A stretch of 64,000 nt of DNA, taken from assembly GCA_963755705.1 (NCBI GenBank), contig CAVWKW010000004.1, positions 62,001-126,000 of the forward strand, read 5' to 3'. The notes under the pieces are model-generated. The model did not search any database, was not told where the DNA came from, and was given only the letters and a program-made list of their open reading frames with translations. Both the position numbers and the translations under genes were made by a program. Positions 49,944 to 58,944 of the stretch are shown here, one piece after another (positions within the stretch are counted from its first letter, which is position 1; each line of letters begins with the position of its first letter). This DNA is from JBARDN01 sp963755705. Lineage in GTDB: Bacteria > Desulfobacterota > Binatia > Binatales > Binataceae.

Positions 49944-50696
49944 TCACGGCAGAACCGCGAAGCATCGCGCCGGACCGCCGGTCCCTTTGCCGATCTTCAT
50001 CGGAATACAGAAAATTGTCGCGCCTTTAGGCGGTAATTTGCCCACATTGGCAAGGTTCTCGAAGCCCGGCTTGTCGGCTCCGAGCCACGCGCGATGCACC
50101 GGGTAATCCTTCGAGATGCCCGGGTCCATGCTGGCGGTATCGATCGCGATCGCCGCGATGTTGCGATTCTCGAGGATCCAGGCGACTGCTTCCGCCGACA
50201 ATCCGGGAAACCGCAGTCCGGCAACGTCGCCCGGCCTGTCAGTCCCCATGTAGGCTTTCAGATCGGGCCAATACTTGCCCCATCCCGAGTACGCAACCAC
50301 AACAGCTCCGTCGGGAAATCTGCCGAAGGCAGTCTCGTAGCTATGGAGGTCGTTGACGCTCAACGTCGCGTTGCGATCTTTCGCCGCGCGATCGGAAAAA
50401 TCGATGACCGCCGCCGGACCGACGCAGCTCGCAAGCGGCACCGCGTCGAGCGTCAACCCGCTCGGATTGTAATGTATCGGCGCATCGCCGTGCGTTCCTA
50501 AATGCTCGGGCGCGGCGTAGCTGGCTGCCGAATAAAAATGACTTCCCGGCGTCCGATCGGGGGTCTCGAACTTGTGCTCGAAGTGCCCCTCACCGGGCCA
50601 GGAGATGGTCGTGCCGTCGAGGGTGTAGGTCAGGTCGATAATCTTTGCGGGATTGAGCAATCCGGCGCCTGCCTTCAGCATCCCATCACCATCCAA
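49944..50696 (-). CDS. cyclase family metal-dependent hydrolase (kynurenine formamidase-like)
   Basis: A 250-residue protein of the putative cyclase fold. The metal motif is HLGTHGDAPIHYN (about residues 65-77), with the N-terminal block IIDLTYTLDGTTISWPGE and a later IAIDTASMDPGISKDYPVHRAWLG. Characterised members hydrolyse N-formylkynurenine or isatin; others are unassigned. The start at 50696 overlaps the end of the gamma-glutamyltransferase gene by 11 bases (an alternative Met is at 50681), so the two are translated together and may act on the same amide compound. Confidence 0.87.
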   Translation of the reverse strand: MDGDGMLKAGAGLLNPAKIIDLTYTLDGTTISWPGEGHFEHKFETPDRTPGSHFYSAASYAAPEHLGTHGDAPIHYNPSGLTLDAVPLASCVGPAAVIDFSDRAAKDRNATLSVNDLHSYETAFGRFPDGAVVVAYSGWGKYWPDLKAYMGTDRPGDVAGLRFPGLSAEAVAWILENRNIAAIAIDTASMDPGISKDYPVHRAWLGADKPGFENLANVGKLPPKGATIFCIPMKIGKGTGGPARCFAVLP

Positions 50697-52455
50697 TGAC
50701 CTGCGTGGGCATCACAGGCTGCGCCTGTCCGCGAGGGTCGCACGCACCTTTGAGCAATCCCGAGGCGCGATCGACCGAAACCGCCACGACGTGGCCCTCG
50801 GACCATGGCAGACGCACCTCGATCTTGTGCCCGCGTTCCGCAAGCTCGGCGCGCACGCGTGGATCGATTCGATCCTCCAGGCGCAGCACACCCGGCATCG
50901 TGTTGTGTGGATAGAAGGTCGCAGGAAAGTGCGGGGTCGAGAACTTGGGCGCCTCGATCGCCTCCTGCAGGTCCATTCCGAAATCGATCGCGTTGAGAAA
51001 AAACTGGAAGCTCCACTGGTCCTGCTGATCGCCGCCCGGCGTGCCGAATGCCATGTACGGCTCACCCGCGCGCATCGCCAGAGACGGCGACAATGTCGTA
51101 CGTGGACGCTTCCCGGGCAAGAGCGCGTTGGGGTGATTCTCATCCAGGTGAAAGGTCTGCATCCGGCTGCCGAGCGGAAACCCCAGCATGTCGATCACCG
51201 GCGAGCTTGGTATCCATCCGCCGCTGGCGGTAACCGAAATCATATTTCCCGCGCGGTCGCACGCGGCCACGTGAATCGTCCCCTGGCCCCACGGACGCGC
51301 GGGAGCTGCATCGCCCGCGCGCAACGCTTGCATCGCGATCGGATCGCCGGGCCGCTGCTCCATCGACGCGTGGCGCGGATCGATAAGTCCGCGGCGCAAT
51401 TCCGCGTAGCGCGGAGCCAAGAGCCCATCCATCGGCACGCGGGTGAATTCAGGATCGGCGTAGTAGGCCTCGCGATCGGCAAACGCGAGCTTGGCCGATT
51501 CGATCACGGTATGGATGTACTCGGCCGAGTTATGGCGCATCGCGCGCAAATCGAATCCTTCCAGCACGCGGAGTTGCTGCAAGAAGACAGGACCCTGAGA
51601 CCATGGAGCGCACTTGAAAACGCTGACGCCGCGGTAATCGACGCTGACCGGTTGCTCGATTCGTGTGGTGAATTTTGCGAGATCGGCGACGTCGAGCAGT
51701 CCCTCCTGCTCGTCGGACCAGGCCACGATGTCGCGCGCGATATCGCCGCGGTAAAAGCGCTCGCGCGCCGCTTCCAGCGCGGGCTTTCGGCCCTGCTGCT
51801 TCGCTGAGGATTCGGAATCGAGCAAGCGCCGGTAGAATGCTGCCAGCGCGGGATTCTTGATAATTGCGCCCGGCTCGGGGACCTCGCCGCCCGGAAGATA
51901 GAGCCGCGCCGATGACGGCCATCGCGTGCGAAATTTCTCGGCGTTGGCGCGCAGCGACGCGCCTGCTCCCGCCTGATGGTCCTCGCCTGATTTGACTGGT
52001 TCGCCGCACAATCCAACGTGCATCGGAAATCCGTCTTCGGCCAGCTCGAGTGCCGGCTCCAGAATCTGCGCCAGCGACATCGTGCCGAACTCTGAGAGCG
52101 CGGTGACGAGTGCGCCGAACGCGGCGGGCACTCCGGCGGCGAGTAGTCCGGAAGGGGGAATCAGTTCTTTTCCGAGCGCGCGGAATTTGGCGATTGTCGC
52201 GCGCGCCGGCGCCATCATGTTGCCGTTGATCGCGACCACGCGGCGGGCGTCTGCCGAATAGATGAGCATCGGCGCTTCGCCGCCAATCGTATGCATATGC
52301 GGATTAACTACGCCCTCGACCAATGTTGCAGCGACCGCGGCGTCGATAGCGTTTCCGCCGCGAGCGAAGATTCGCGCCCCCGCAGAGGCCGACAGATAGT
52401 GCTGCGTTGCAACAACGGCCCGGCGGCCCATCACCAGCGGATACAATGTAGGCAT
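50686..52455 (-). CDS. gamma-glutamyltransferase family protein
   Basis: A 589-residue N-terminal nucleophile hydrolase precursor. The N-terminal domain shows ASAGARIFARGGNAIDAAVAATLVEGVVNPHMHTIGGEAPML. The autoprocessing/nucleophile site is GQGTIHVAACDRAGNMISVTASGG, with the Thr starting the small subunit (near residue 390). GTPGGDQQDQWSFQFFLNAIDFGMDLQEAIEAPK is in the small subunit. No signal peptide is visible, so it is probably cytoplasmic, unlike E. coli GGT. It is first of a two-gene unit with the cyclase-family gene. Confidence 0.9.
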   Translation of the reverse strand: MPTLYPLVMGRRAVVATQHYLSASAGARIFARGGNAIDAAVAATLVEGVVNPHMHTIGGEAPMLIYSADARRVVAINGNMMAPARATIAKFRALGKELIPPSGLLAAGVPAAFGALVTALSEFGTMSLAQILEPALELAEDGFPMHVGLCGEPVKSGEDHQAGAGASLRANAEKFRTRWPSSARLYLPGGEVPEPGAIIKNPALAAFYRRLLDSESSAKQQGRKPALEAARERFYRGDIARDIVAWSDEQEGLLDVADLAKFTTRIEQPVSVDYRGVSVFKCAPWSQGPVFLQQLRVLEGFDLRAMRHNSAEYIHTVIESAKLAFADREAYYADPEFTRVPMDGLLAPRYAELRRGLIDPRHASMEQRPGDPIAMQALRAGDAAPARPWGQGTIHVAACDRAGNMISVTASGGWIPSSPVIDMLGFPLGSRMQTFHLDENHPNALLPGKRPRTTLSPSLAMRAGEPYMAFGTPGGDQQDQWSFQFFLNAIDFGMDLQEAIEAPKFSTPHFPATFYPHNTMPGVLRLEDRIDPRVRAELAERGHKIEVRLPWSEGHVVAVSVDRASGLLKGACDPRGQAQPVMPTQVIGW

Positions 52456-52789
52456 CGTAGATCCTCGTTAGTAACTGGACATTTTGTGCATCTGCCAGTC
52501 TTCTGTGCATCTGCCGGTCTTCGCAAGATGCGACAGCGCGACGCGTTCGGTTAAGGAGCTGCCCCGAAAGCGTCATCGACGCAACAATAGTTGATCTTTC
52601 TACCCTCGCAATCGACGTTTGAAATCCACAAACCCAAAGCATCAATGGGAATATAAAGATTTCCACAAGCTGGGGAAAACGAATTCGGCCCCGCGCAGAA
52701 CCGTCTAAATATTAGGCGCGAAGCTTGCTACAATAGAAATTGGTGGATGAGGAAACTTACGACCGGACTGGCGCTAAGAGGATAAGACA
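52456..52789. other. gene-free gap with a 19-bp tandem duplication
   Basis: No coding sequence is seen. TGTGCATCTGCC(A/G)GTCTTC occurs twice head to tail (52485-52503 and 52504-52522). A GCTACAAT at 52727-52734 could be a -10 box for the small gene at 52790, but a recognisable -35 is lacking. Confidence 0.5.
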
Positions 52790-52999
52790 ATGATGGCCAG
52801 CACAAGTATCGAGGCGGCGGTGGTGGGGCGAAATTGCCGATTACTGAGACCAGTTCGCGATCATGAAGGTCGCAATCGTTTCGGTGAGAGCCCACGCATA
52901 CTACGCGAGGTAAACAACCTGGATCGCCACATGTACCTCGTGCAGTTCGAAGACGGAGCCACCACGTTTCTGTTCCCCGACGAAGTCTCGGTGGAATAA
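52790..52999 (+). CDS. small conserved-looking hypothetical protein
   Basis: A 69-residue soluble protein: MMASTSIEAAVVGRNC, then REVNNLDRHMYLVQFEDGATTFLFPDEVSVE. The second half looks like a small beta-barrel (SH3/KOW-type strand pattern, with VQFEDGATTFLFPDEV). AAGAGGATAAGACA lies before the ATG, giving a well-spaced ribosome-binding site; the start could also be the second ATG at 52793. I do not recognise the family. It is isolated between a divergent and a convergent gene. Confidence 0.65.
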   Translation: MMASTSIEAAVVGRNCRLLRPVRDHEGRNRFGESPRILREVNNLDRHMYLVQFEDGATTFLFPDEVSVE

Positions 53000-53092
53000 C
53001 GTTCGAGCCTCTGATGTGAGGTTCGATTTTGTTCCCTGCGGAACGTCGCTGAGATGCGCGAAACTCGCGCCGGGGACCTTTTGCCTTTCAGG

Positions 53093-54112
53093 TCAAGCCG
53101 GGCCTGCTTCAGGATCGCCCTGGCGGATTGCGGTCAACTCTCGAGACGCCCGCGGCACGAAGAACACGCCGATCAGCGCGTTACAAAACATGTAGGTGAA
53201 TTGAGCCACCAGGCTGTATGCGACCAGTTTCGCCGGCGAAGCGCTGCCCGCGAAGAATAGCAGCCACGCCGCCTGGCTGGTTCCCAGATGCGCGATCGAG
53301 ATCGGCAGTGCGCCGGCCAGAAATACCAGCGGCAGAAATAAAATCAGCTTCAGAACCGGAATCGATACGCCGTAGATCGCTAGCGCGAAGTAGTGCGCCA
53401 CCGCCGACGCGAGAAAGGTCGGCGCCTTGATCGCGAGCACCGCCGCGTAATCGAGCGGACGCGCCGCGATGAACGTCCGTGCGATCGCGCCCGCGCGCCC
53501 ATGCTCAACCCAATCGCGGACCCGTGTGCTGCGCCGCACGATCGCGAAAAAAATCATCACTCCGAACAGCAACATCCAAGCGAGCAGATAAACGACGCGC
53601 AGGATTCCAATAATCCGCGCCTGCGTCGCTCCAACCGGCGTGTAGAACAGCACCCCGACCGTCGAGAACAGGAACAGTTGATAGATCTCGAGCATCGCGA
53701 TGAACAGGATCGAGCTGAGCGCGGAAAGAAACGAAAAGCCGCCCTTGCGATGCAGGTAATACGCGACTCCGCCCTGCGCGAGGCCGGTGTTCAGCATCGC
53801 GAGCACGTACATGCTGGCGCGAATCGGCAGGATGTCGCGCCAACGCATCGGCGCGTTGAATCGCCGCACCACCCATGCGAGGCAGTAGGAATCGACGATG
53901 CAGTAGAAGATCGAGTAGGGCAGAAAAATCGCGACGAACTTCGCGATCGGAACCTGGCGCAGATCAGCGGCAACCTTTGACGCCGAGATTCGCCAGAAGA
54001 TCAGCGCGAAGATAATAACCGTGCCAGCGTACGGAATCGCCGCGCGCCACAGCGGCGCCCGCGCTTTTACTGGGGGCGGCTCGCGCCGCGGCGATGCGCC
54101 GGCCGCCGTCAT
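53093..54112 (-). CDS. LPG-synthase-type (UPF0104) membrane protein, flippase-like
   Basis: A 339-residue polytopic membrane protein with about eight helices. The pattern (AIPYAGTVIIFALIFWRI, then MYVLAMLNTGLAQGGVAYYLHRKGG, then FLPLVFLAGALPISIAHLGTSQAAWLLFFAG) matches the lysylphosphatidylglycerol synthase transmembrane/AglD-like family. Members flip or bind lipids; the soluble aminoacyl-transfer domain is absent. The ATG overlaps the MaoC stop by four bases, so it is the third gene of an operon with two MaoC-like genes, suggesting a lipid-related role. Confidence 0.82.
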   Translation of the reverse strand: MTAAGASPRREPPPVKARAPLWRAAIPYAGTVIIFALIFWRISASKVAADLRQVPIAKFVAIFLPYSIFYCIVDSYCLAWVVRRFNAPMRWRDILPIRASMYVLAMLNTGLAQGGVAYYLHRKGGFSFLSALSSILFIAMLEIYQLFLFSTVGVLFYTPVGATQARIIGILRVVYLLAWMLLFGVMIFFAIVRRSTRVRDWVEHGRAGAIARTFIAARPLDYAAVLAIKAPTFLASAVAHYFALAIYGVSIPVLKLILFLPLVFLAGALPISIAHLGTSQAAWLLFFAGSASPAKLVAYSLVAQFTYMFCNALIGVFFVPRASRELTAIRQGDPEAGPA

Positions 54113-54552
54113 CGCGTGGCGATTGGCGCCCGCGCGGTGCCGGTCAGGACGGCCTCACCACGCTGATTTTCGACTCGCATCGAGAGCTCCGCGAATCCGT
54201 TGGCGATCCGCTCGACCTTCGCACGCGCCGCGAGCGTGTCACCGTAGAGCACCGGCTTGATGAGCGCCACCTCGAAACGGCCGCCGCGGTAGAAGTCCTC
54301 GCCAAAGCGGTCGGCGATCAACTGCATCATCACCGCGATCGTTTGCTCGCCGGCCGCGATCGGTTTGGCGAATCCCGCCTCGGCGGCGGCCTTCGGATCG
54401 CTATGGATATTCTTGCTCCGCCTGCGCGCAGGCTCCTTGACGCTCGCGCCGTAGGCTTCGGCGGCCGCGTCGTCGAGCAGATACGGCGCCGCCGCAATCA
54501 CGTCGCCCTCACTAAGATTCTGATGTTCGAGATGCTGATGTTCTTGGCTCAT
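54109..54552 (-). CDS. MaoC-like hydratase subunit (hot-dog fold)
   Basis: A 147-residue hot-dog protein. The hydratase-2 motif is visible as NIHSDPKAAAEAGFAKPIAAGEQTIAVMMQLI: Asp and His with the Gly-x-x-x-Ile-x-x-Gly pattern, although Asn/His spacing differs slightly from HadB. The ATG at 54552 (MSQEHQHLEHQN) overlaps the stop of the upstream hot-dog gene by four bases. It is probably the catalytic half of a heterodimeric enoyl-CoA/acyl hydratase. The pairing recalls the HadAB- and ChsH1-type enzymes of fatty-acid or steroid side-chain metabolism. Confidence 0.82.
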   Translation of the reverse strand: MSQEHQHLEHQNLSEGDVIAAAPYLLDDAAAEAYGASVKEPARRRSKNIHSDPKAAAEAGFAKPIAAGEQTIAVMMQLIADRFGEDFYRGGRFEVALIKPVLYGDTLAARAKVERIANGFAELSMRVENQRGEAVLTGTARAPIATR

Positions 54553-54995
54553 GCCATCCGTCCTTTTTCGTTGAGCAGGACCGAGGTTATCGCCTGGCGC
54601 GTGAGCAGCTCGCCGGTGGCGGCGTCGCGGGTTTCGTATTCGAGGGTGAAATAAAACTTGCCGCGTTTGTGCGCCGCGTCGGTCATTACGCCGTTGACGC
54701 GTACCGCCTGCCCCACGCGCATCGGCGCATGATACTCGCACCAGTGTTTCGCGTGGACTCCGCCTTTGCCGCCCTTGAAGTGTTTCGTGATGAGTAGCGC
54801 GTAATCGAGCAGCCGCATCGTTGGCGGCGCGATCGCCTTTTCCCCGGCATGCAGCGGATTCTTGCTGCCGATCGCATGTGCGAACGCGCCGATCTGCTCG
54901 GCCGAGACGATATAGAAGATCGGGCCGAGCCGCTTTCCTTCGTGGACATTTTCCGCGCGCATCTCGAGCCGTGCTTCGCCGTCGTCTCCGGTCAT
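54549..54995 (-). CDS. MaoC-like N-terminal (FAS1-type) dehydratase subunit
   Basis: A 148-residue hot-dog protein of the MaoC_dehydrat_N type. The stretch GPIFYIVSAEQIGAFAHAIGSKNPLHAG, followed by IAPPTMRLLDYALLITKHFKGGKG and HAKHWCEYHAPMRVGQAVRV, is typical of the non-catalytic or regulatory half of HadA-like heterodimers. The ATG at 54995 is favoured; in-frame starts up to 55082 exist. It is the first gene of the operon with the hydratase half and the flippase-like gene. Confidence 0.78.
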   Translation of the reverse strand: MTGDDGEARLEMRAENVHEGKRLGPIFYIVSAEQIGAFAHAIGSKNPLHAGEKAIAPPTMRLLDYALLITKHFKGGKGGVHAKHWCEYHAPMRVGQAVRVNGVMTDAAHKRGKFYFTLEYETRDAATGELLTRQAITSVLLNEKGRMA

Positions 54996-55054
54996 TTGAG
55001 TCGAGCCTCTGAATTGATTATGGCGCGCCGTCATGGCAGATTCTGCGCACTCCG

Positions 55055-55726
55055 ATGCCGTCCCTAACCGTACCATATGCACGCGCCGCGCGGATGCATC
55101 TCGCCCGCGTCGATCCGGTGATGGCAGCGATTATCGCCAAGGTCGGCGCATGCCAGATAGTGCAGCGCCGCGAACGCTTTCGGGCGCTCGCTCGCGCGAT
55201 CATTTTTCAACAACTCGCCGGAGCCGCGGCCACCGCGATATACGGTCGCGTAGTTAAAATCTATCCGGGCCGCGCGTTTCCGCATCCTACCCAGATTCTC
55301 GCCACTCCCGACGCGATTCTGCGCAAGGCCGGACTCTCGGCCAAGAAGGCGCTCTACATCAAGGACCTCGCGACGCACGTCGAAAAAAAGATTCTCAACT
55401 TTCATCGCTTCGCGCGCATGACCGATGAGGAAGTCATCGCCGACCTCACGCGCGTGAAAGGGATCGGGCGATGGACCGCCGAGATGTTCTTGATGTTCAA
55501 TCTCGCGCGTCCCGACGTTCTGCCGGTTAACGACCTGGGCGTGCGCAACGCCGTAGGACGCGCGTACTCGATGCGCAAGCCGCCTACACCCAAAGAGTTA
55601 AGGGTGTTCGGACAACGATGGGCTCCCTACAGAACGGCGGCGGCTTGGTATCTATGGAAAAGCCTGCAGATCAAAACGCCCGGCGCGACGGATAGAAAGC
55701 CGGCGAAGCGGCGTAACTCGACATGA
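55055..55726 (+). CDS. AlkA-type DNA-3-methyladenine glycosylase (HhH-GPD)
   Basis: A 223-residue base-excision glycosylase. The helix-hairpin-helix reads LTRVKGIGRWTAEMFLMFNLARPDVLPVNDLGV, with the catalytic Asp in VNDLGV. ALARAIIFQQLAGAAATAIYGRVV is the usual first conserved block. There is no N-terminal beta domain, so it is the compact form. It is divergent from the MaoC operon over about 60 bases. Together with the Ogt-Ada protein it indicates alkylation repair capacity, but it is not adjacent to it. Confidence 0.9.
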   Translation: MPSLTVPYARAARMHLARVDPVMAAIIAKVGACQIVQRRERFRALARAIIFQQLAGAAATAIYGRVVKIYPGRAFPHPTQILATPDAILRKAGLSAKKALYIKDLATHVEKKILNFHRFARMTDEEVIADLTRVKGIGRWTAEMFLMFNLARPDVLPVNDLGVRNAVGRAYSMRKPPTPKELRVFGQRWAPYRTAAAWYLWKSLQIKTPGATDRKPAKRRNST

Positions 55727-55752
55727 CGGCGTGCAAATAGTAATCGATCGCC

Positions 55753-56601
55753 ATGCGCGTTCAAGTTGGCGACGGCAGGTTGTTCTTCGACGTCGAGGGC
55801 GCATCGCTGGTCCCCGACGGCCCGCGAATGCGCGAGCGTCCGACCCTCCTGATGCTCCACGGCGGTCCCGGCGCCGACCATTCGGTGTTCAAGCCCGACT
55901 TCTCGCCGCTGGCCGATATTGCTCAGGTGATCTACCTGGATCATCGCAGCGCGGGCCGCAGCGATCGCACCGGTCCCGAGCGCTGGACGCTCGATCACTG
56001 GGGCGACGACGTGCGTGCCTTCTGCGAGGCGCTCGAAATCAAGCGGCCAATCGTGATGGGCACCTCGTTCGGCGGGATGGTCGCGATGGCCTATGCGACG
56101 CGGCACCCAGAGCATCCGTCCAAGCTCATCTTGTGCAGCACGGCGGCGCGCGTCGATCTCGCTCGCGTGGAGGCTGCCTTCGAACGCCGGGGCGGACGCG
56201 AGGCGGCAGAAGCGGCAGCGCGTTTTTTCAAAGATCCATCGCCGCAAAACGGACCCGACTTTCTCCGCCTGTGCATGCCGCTGTACAGCTACCATCCCGA
56301 TCCGCACCTGTTCGAGATGTTTGCGCGGATGGTTGGAAACACGGAGCTGAATGAGCATTACCTGCGCGTGATCGAAACCTCGTTCAATCTCTTGCCGGAT
56401 CTGCCGCGCGTCAAATGCCCGACGCTGGTGCTGGCTGGCGACGAGGATCCCGTCACTCCGCCCGCCGACTCCGAGGATATCGCCGCCGCGCTGCCGCCCG
56501 AACTTGCGCGCTTGGTGCGCTTCGCCAAGGCCGGTCACGGAATCGTCACCGACGACCGCGTGCGGTTCATGAATACGCTGCGCGAATTTATTCTGTCGTG
56601 A
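55753..56601 (+). CDS. alpha/beta hydrolase (proline iminopeptidase-like)
   Basis: A 282-residue alpha/beta hydrolase. The oxyanion-hole motif HGGPGADHSVF is near residues 36-46; the nucleophile elbow is GTSFGGMVA (Ser near 102). Asp is in LVLAGDEDPVTPP and the catalytic His in FAKAGHGIVTDD. The HGGPG motif is typical of prolyl iminopeptidases and related hydrolases. It starts 26 bases after the glycosylase. Its TGA is in the same reading frame as the next gene, with 69 open bases between. Confidence 0.88.
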   Translation: MRVQVGDGRLFFDVEGASLVPDGPRMRERPTLLMLHGGPGADHSVFKPDFSPLADIAQVIYLDHRSAGRSDRTGPERWTLDHWGDDVRAFCEALEIKRPIVMGTSFGGMVAMAYATRHPEHPSKLILCSTAARVDLARVEAAFERRGGREAAEAAARFFKDPSPQNGPDFLRLCMPLYSYHPDPHLFEMFARMVGNTELNEHYLRVIETSFNLLPDLPRVKCPTLVLAGDEDPVTPPADSEDIAAALPPELARLVRFAKAGHGIVTDDRVRFMNTLREFILS

Positions 56602-56670
56602 AACCGAATCGAACACCGCTCGTTCAACAGACTACTCAAAAGCGACGAGCCGTCGATTCGCTGGAAGGTT

Positions 56671-57630
56671 ATGGTCGGCGTGCTCGGGGAAGATCCAGGC
56701 TCGCGGAAAATCAAAGACCTGCGGCAGGAGATTCGCAACTCGCCGCGCGTGAAGGCATTACTTGCGGGCCGGGAGAAGCGGTTCGTGCGCGAGGCCAAGG
56801 TATATTCCAAATACCGCGGATCGCATTGGACTCTGGCCGCGTTGGCCGATATCGGATATCCGCAGGGCGATGAGTCGCTGTTGCCGATGCGGGATCAGGT
56901 CCTCAATCACTGGCTCGGCAAACCTTTCTACCTTGAGTTCGAGTCCAAGAGCAGCGTTCCGAAATCCAGAAGTTCCGAAGGCGTTCCAAAGATTCAGGGC
57001 CGCTATCGCCGATGCGCCTCCCAGCAGGGCAATGCGTTGCTTTCCGTTACCAGGCTGAGTATCGGCGACGGTCGGAGCGAGCGTCTGGCCGAGCGCCTGC
57101 TCCATTGGCAATGGCCTGACGGCGGATGGAACTGCGATCGGAATCCGTCCGCCGACACTTCGTCGTTCATGGAGAGCTTGCTCCCGATGCGCGCGCTCAC
57201 GGCATACGCGGACGCGACCGGTGACGATGCGGCGCGCGCGGCGGCGCTTAAGGCGTCCGAAGTTTTTCTGTCGCGGCGGCTGTTCCGAAGGCGTTCCGAT
57301 GGAAAAATCATCCGTCCGAATTTTCTGATGCAGCATTACCCTTTGTTCTGGCATTACGAAGTCTTGGGCGCGCTCAAGGCGATGGCGGAAATGGGTCTGG
57401 TCAATGATCCGCGATGCTCCGAGGGGCTCGATATCCTCGAGCAGAAGGAGCTTCCCGCCGGTGGCTGGGCCGCCGAAGGACGGCATTACAAGGTGATGCC
57501 AAAGCTCGACACCAGCGAGCCGTTCGGCTCCGATTCGCTGGTTGATTGGGGCGGGATCGGAAAGCGCCGAATGAACGAATGGGTCACGGCCGACGCGCTT
57601 TACGTCCTGCACGCGGCGGGACGCGTCTAG
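56671..57630 (+). CDS. terpenoid-cyclase/prenyltransferase-like alpha-toroid protein
   Basis: A 319-residue protein with alpha-toroid features: ERLAERLLHWQWPDGGWNCDRNPSADTSSFMESLLPMRAL is a QW-type repeat as in squalene cyclase-like folds, and ELPAGGWAAEGRHYK is a second. No DxDD catalytic motif is seen, so it is probably not a cyclase. The reading frame upstream of the ATG at 56671 is open for 23 codons and ends LLKSDEPSIRWKV. That looks like the natural N-terminus of this family but has no ATG, GTG or TTG, so the true start is uncertain. Function unknown. Confidence 0.65.
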   Translation: MVGVLGEDPGSRKIKDLRQEIRNSPRVKALLAGREKRFVREAKVYSKYRGSHWTLAALADIGYPQGDESLLPMRDQVLNHWLGKPFYLEFESKSSVPKSRSSEGVPKIQGRYRRCASQQGNALLSVTRLSIGDGRSERLAERLLHWQWPDGGWNCDRNPSADTSSFMESLLPMRALTAYADATGDDAARAAALKASEVFLSRRLFRRRSDGKIIRPNFLMQHYPLFWHYEVLGALKAMAEMGLVNDPRCSEGLDILEQKELPAGGWAAEGRHYKVMPKLDTSEPFGSDSLVDWGGIGKRRMNEWVTADALYVLHAAGRV

Positions 57631-57724
57631 CCGCGCTTGGCAATGACCGGCGGGACGCCGGTCCTGCTATTGAGCAGAGCAGCCGCGCCGCAGGATGCTA
57701 CAATTCGCGCCGGAGGCCTTCATC

Positions 57725-58708
57725 ATGCGACCTGTCAAATTCAATTGCGGATTGCCATCCACCGATTTTGCCGCCATGACCACGATGGCGCGCCGGGCCG
57801 AGGAGCTCGGCTTCTTCTCGGTCTCGATCGACGATCACTTCTTCATGCGCGGCCTGATGTCCGAGCCCAACGCTCCCCATCTCGAATGCTACACCGCGCT
57901 GGCCGCGGTCGCCGCCGTGACCAAAACGGTCAAGCTCGCGCCGATGGTCACTTCGATGTCCTATCGCAATCCCGCGCTGCTGGCGAAGATGATCGCGACG
58001 CTCGACAATATCTCGGGCGGACGCTTTATCGCGGGCCTCGGCGCAGGATGGTTCAAAGAAGAATACGTCGCCTACAACTATCCGTACCCGTCCAACGCTG
58101 AGCGGATCGAGCAGTTCGCAGACGGGATCAAGGTTCTCAAATCGATGTGGACCGAGGACGAGCCGAGCTACCACGGCCGTTTTCATTCGGTCGAAAAAGC
58201 TTACTGCTTTCCGCGTCCGATCCAGAAACCGTATCCGCCGATCATGATTGGCGGCGGCGGGAAGAAGATCCTAAAACTCGCCGCCGAAGAAGCCGACATC
58301 CTGAACCTCAATCCTCCCATCACCAAGGGCGTGGTGGATATCGGCGACGCGATGAAGTTCGACCGCGCCGAGGTTCAACGCCGCATCGGCATCTTGGACG
58401 GCTTTGTGAAGGCAGCGGGCCGCGGCGCCGACGCGATCGAGATGTCGGGACAGACCTTCGTGCTGATCGCAAAAGAGAAAAGCGTCGCCGACGCGATGAT
58501 CAAAGCGACCGCGCAAGCCATGGGTATCGCCGACGTGGAACTCGCGCGCACCTCGCCGCAAGTGCTGGTCGGCACGGTGGACGAGATCAAACGCGAACTG
58601 GATTTCCGGATAGAGAAATTCCGGATGACCTATTTCGTCTGCCAGTTCATGTCCCCTGACGGCGCCGAACTATTCGCCAAAGAAGTAATGCCAAAGTATC
58701 GGCGATGA
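57725..58708 (+). CDS. LLM class (F420-type) oxidoreductase
   Basis: A 327-residue luciferase-like TIM-barrel protein. Blocks seen: MRPVKFNCGLPSTDFAAMTTMARRAEELGFFSVSIDDHFFMRGL, TKTVKLAPMVTSMSYRNPALLAKMIATLDNISGGRFIAGLGAGWFKEEY, and YPPIMIGGGGKKILKLAAEEADILNL. They place it with F420-dependent TIGR03560-like enzymes. GGAGG lies eight bases before the ATG at 57725, which is why it is preferred to an upstream start at 57695. A possible -10 box (TACAAT, 57699-57704) precedes it. Confidence 0.87.
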   Translation: MRPVKFNCGLPSTDFAAMTTMARRAEELGFFSVSIDDHFFMRGLMSEPNAPHLECYTALAAVAAVTKTVKLAPMVTSMSYRNPALLAKMIATLDNISGGRFIAGLGAGWFKEEYVAYNYPYPSNAERIEQFADGIKVLKSMWTEDEPSYHGRFHSVEKAYCFPRPIQKPYPPIMIGGGGKKILKLAAEEADILNLNPPITKGVVDIGDAMKFDRAEVQRRIGILDGFVKAAGRGADAIEMSGQTFVLIAKEKSVADAMIKATAQAMGIADVELARTSPQVLVGTVDEIKRELDFRIEKFRMTYFVCQFMSPDGAELFAKEVMPKYRR

Positions 58709-58779
58709 CGAGCTCTTGCTGGTACCCTCTTCTCTCGAGTGGCGGTGCCACTGGCTCAGCGGCGCGAATCCTGCTGATA

Positions 58780-58935
58780 CCCTCTCCCACCGGGAGAGGG
58801 CGACGCGGCGCGGCGATTGCTTGTTTTAGCAATCGCCGTGACGCGTGGGTGAGGGTGCTGCTCTGCTTCTTTTTAATCGCGCGCCGCTGCGCGCCGCGCT
58901 GAAAAATGTCCCTCACCTGGCCTCTCCCATACTGG
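58780..58935. repeat. CCCTCTCCC/GGGAGAGGG repeat with internal hairpins
   Basis: CCCTCTCCC-ACC-GGGAGAGGG is a perfect nine-bp hairpin (58780-58800). It is followed by GGCGATTGCT-TGTTTT-AGCAATCGCC, a perfect ten-bp hairpin (58812-58837). GGGTGAGGGT (about 58846) and CCCTCACC (about 58912) pair outside these. It occupies the 58709-58944 gap between convergent genes; no gene is present. Confidence 0.7.
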
Positions 58936-58944
58936 GCGAGGAAT

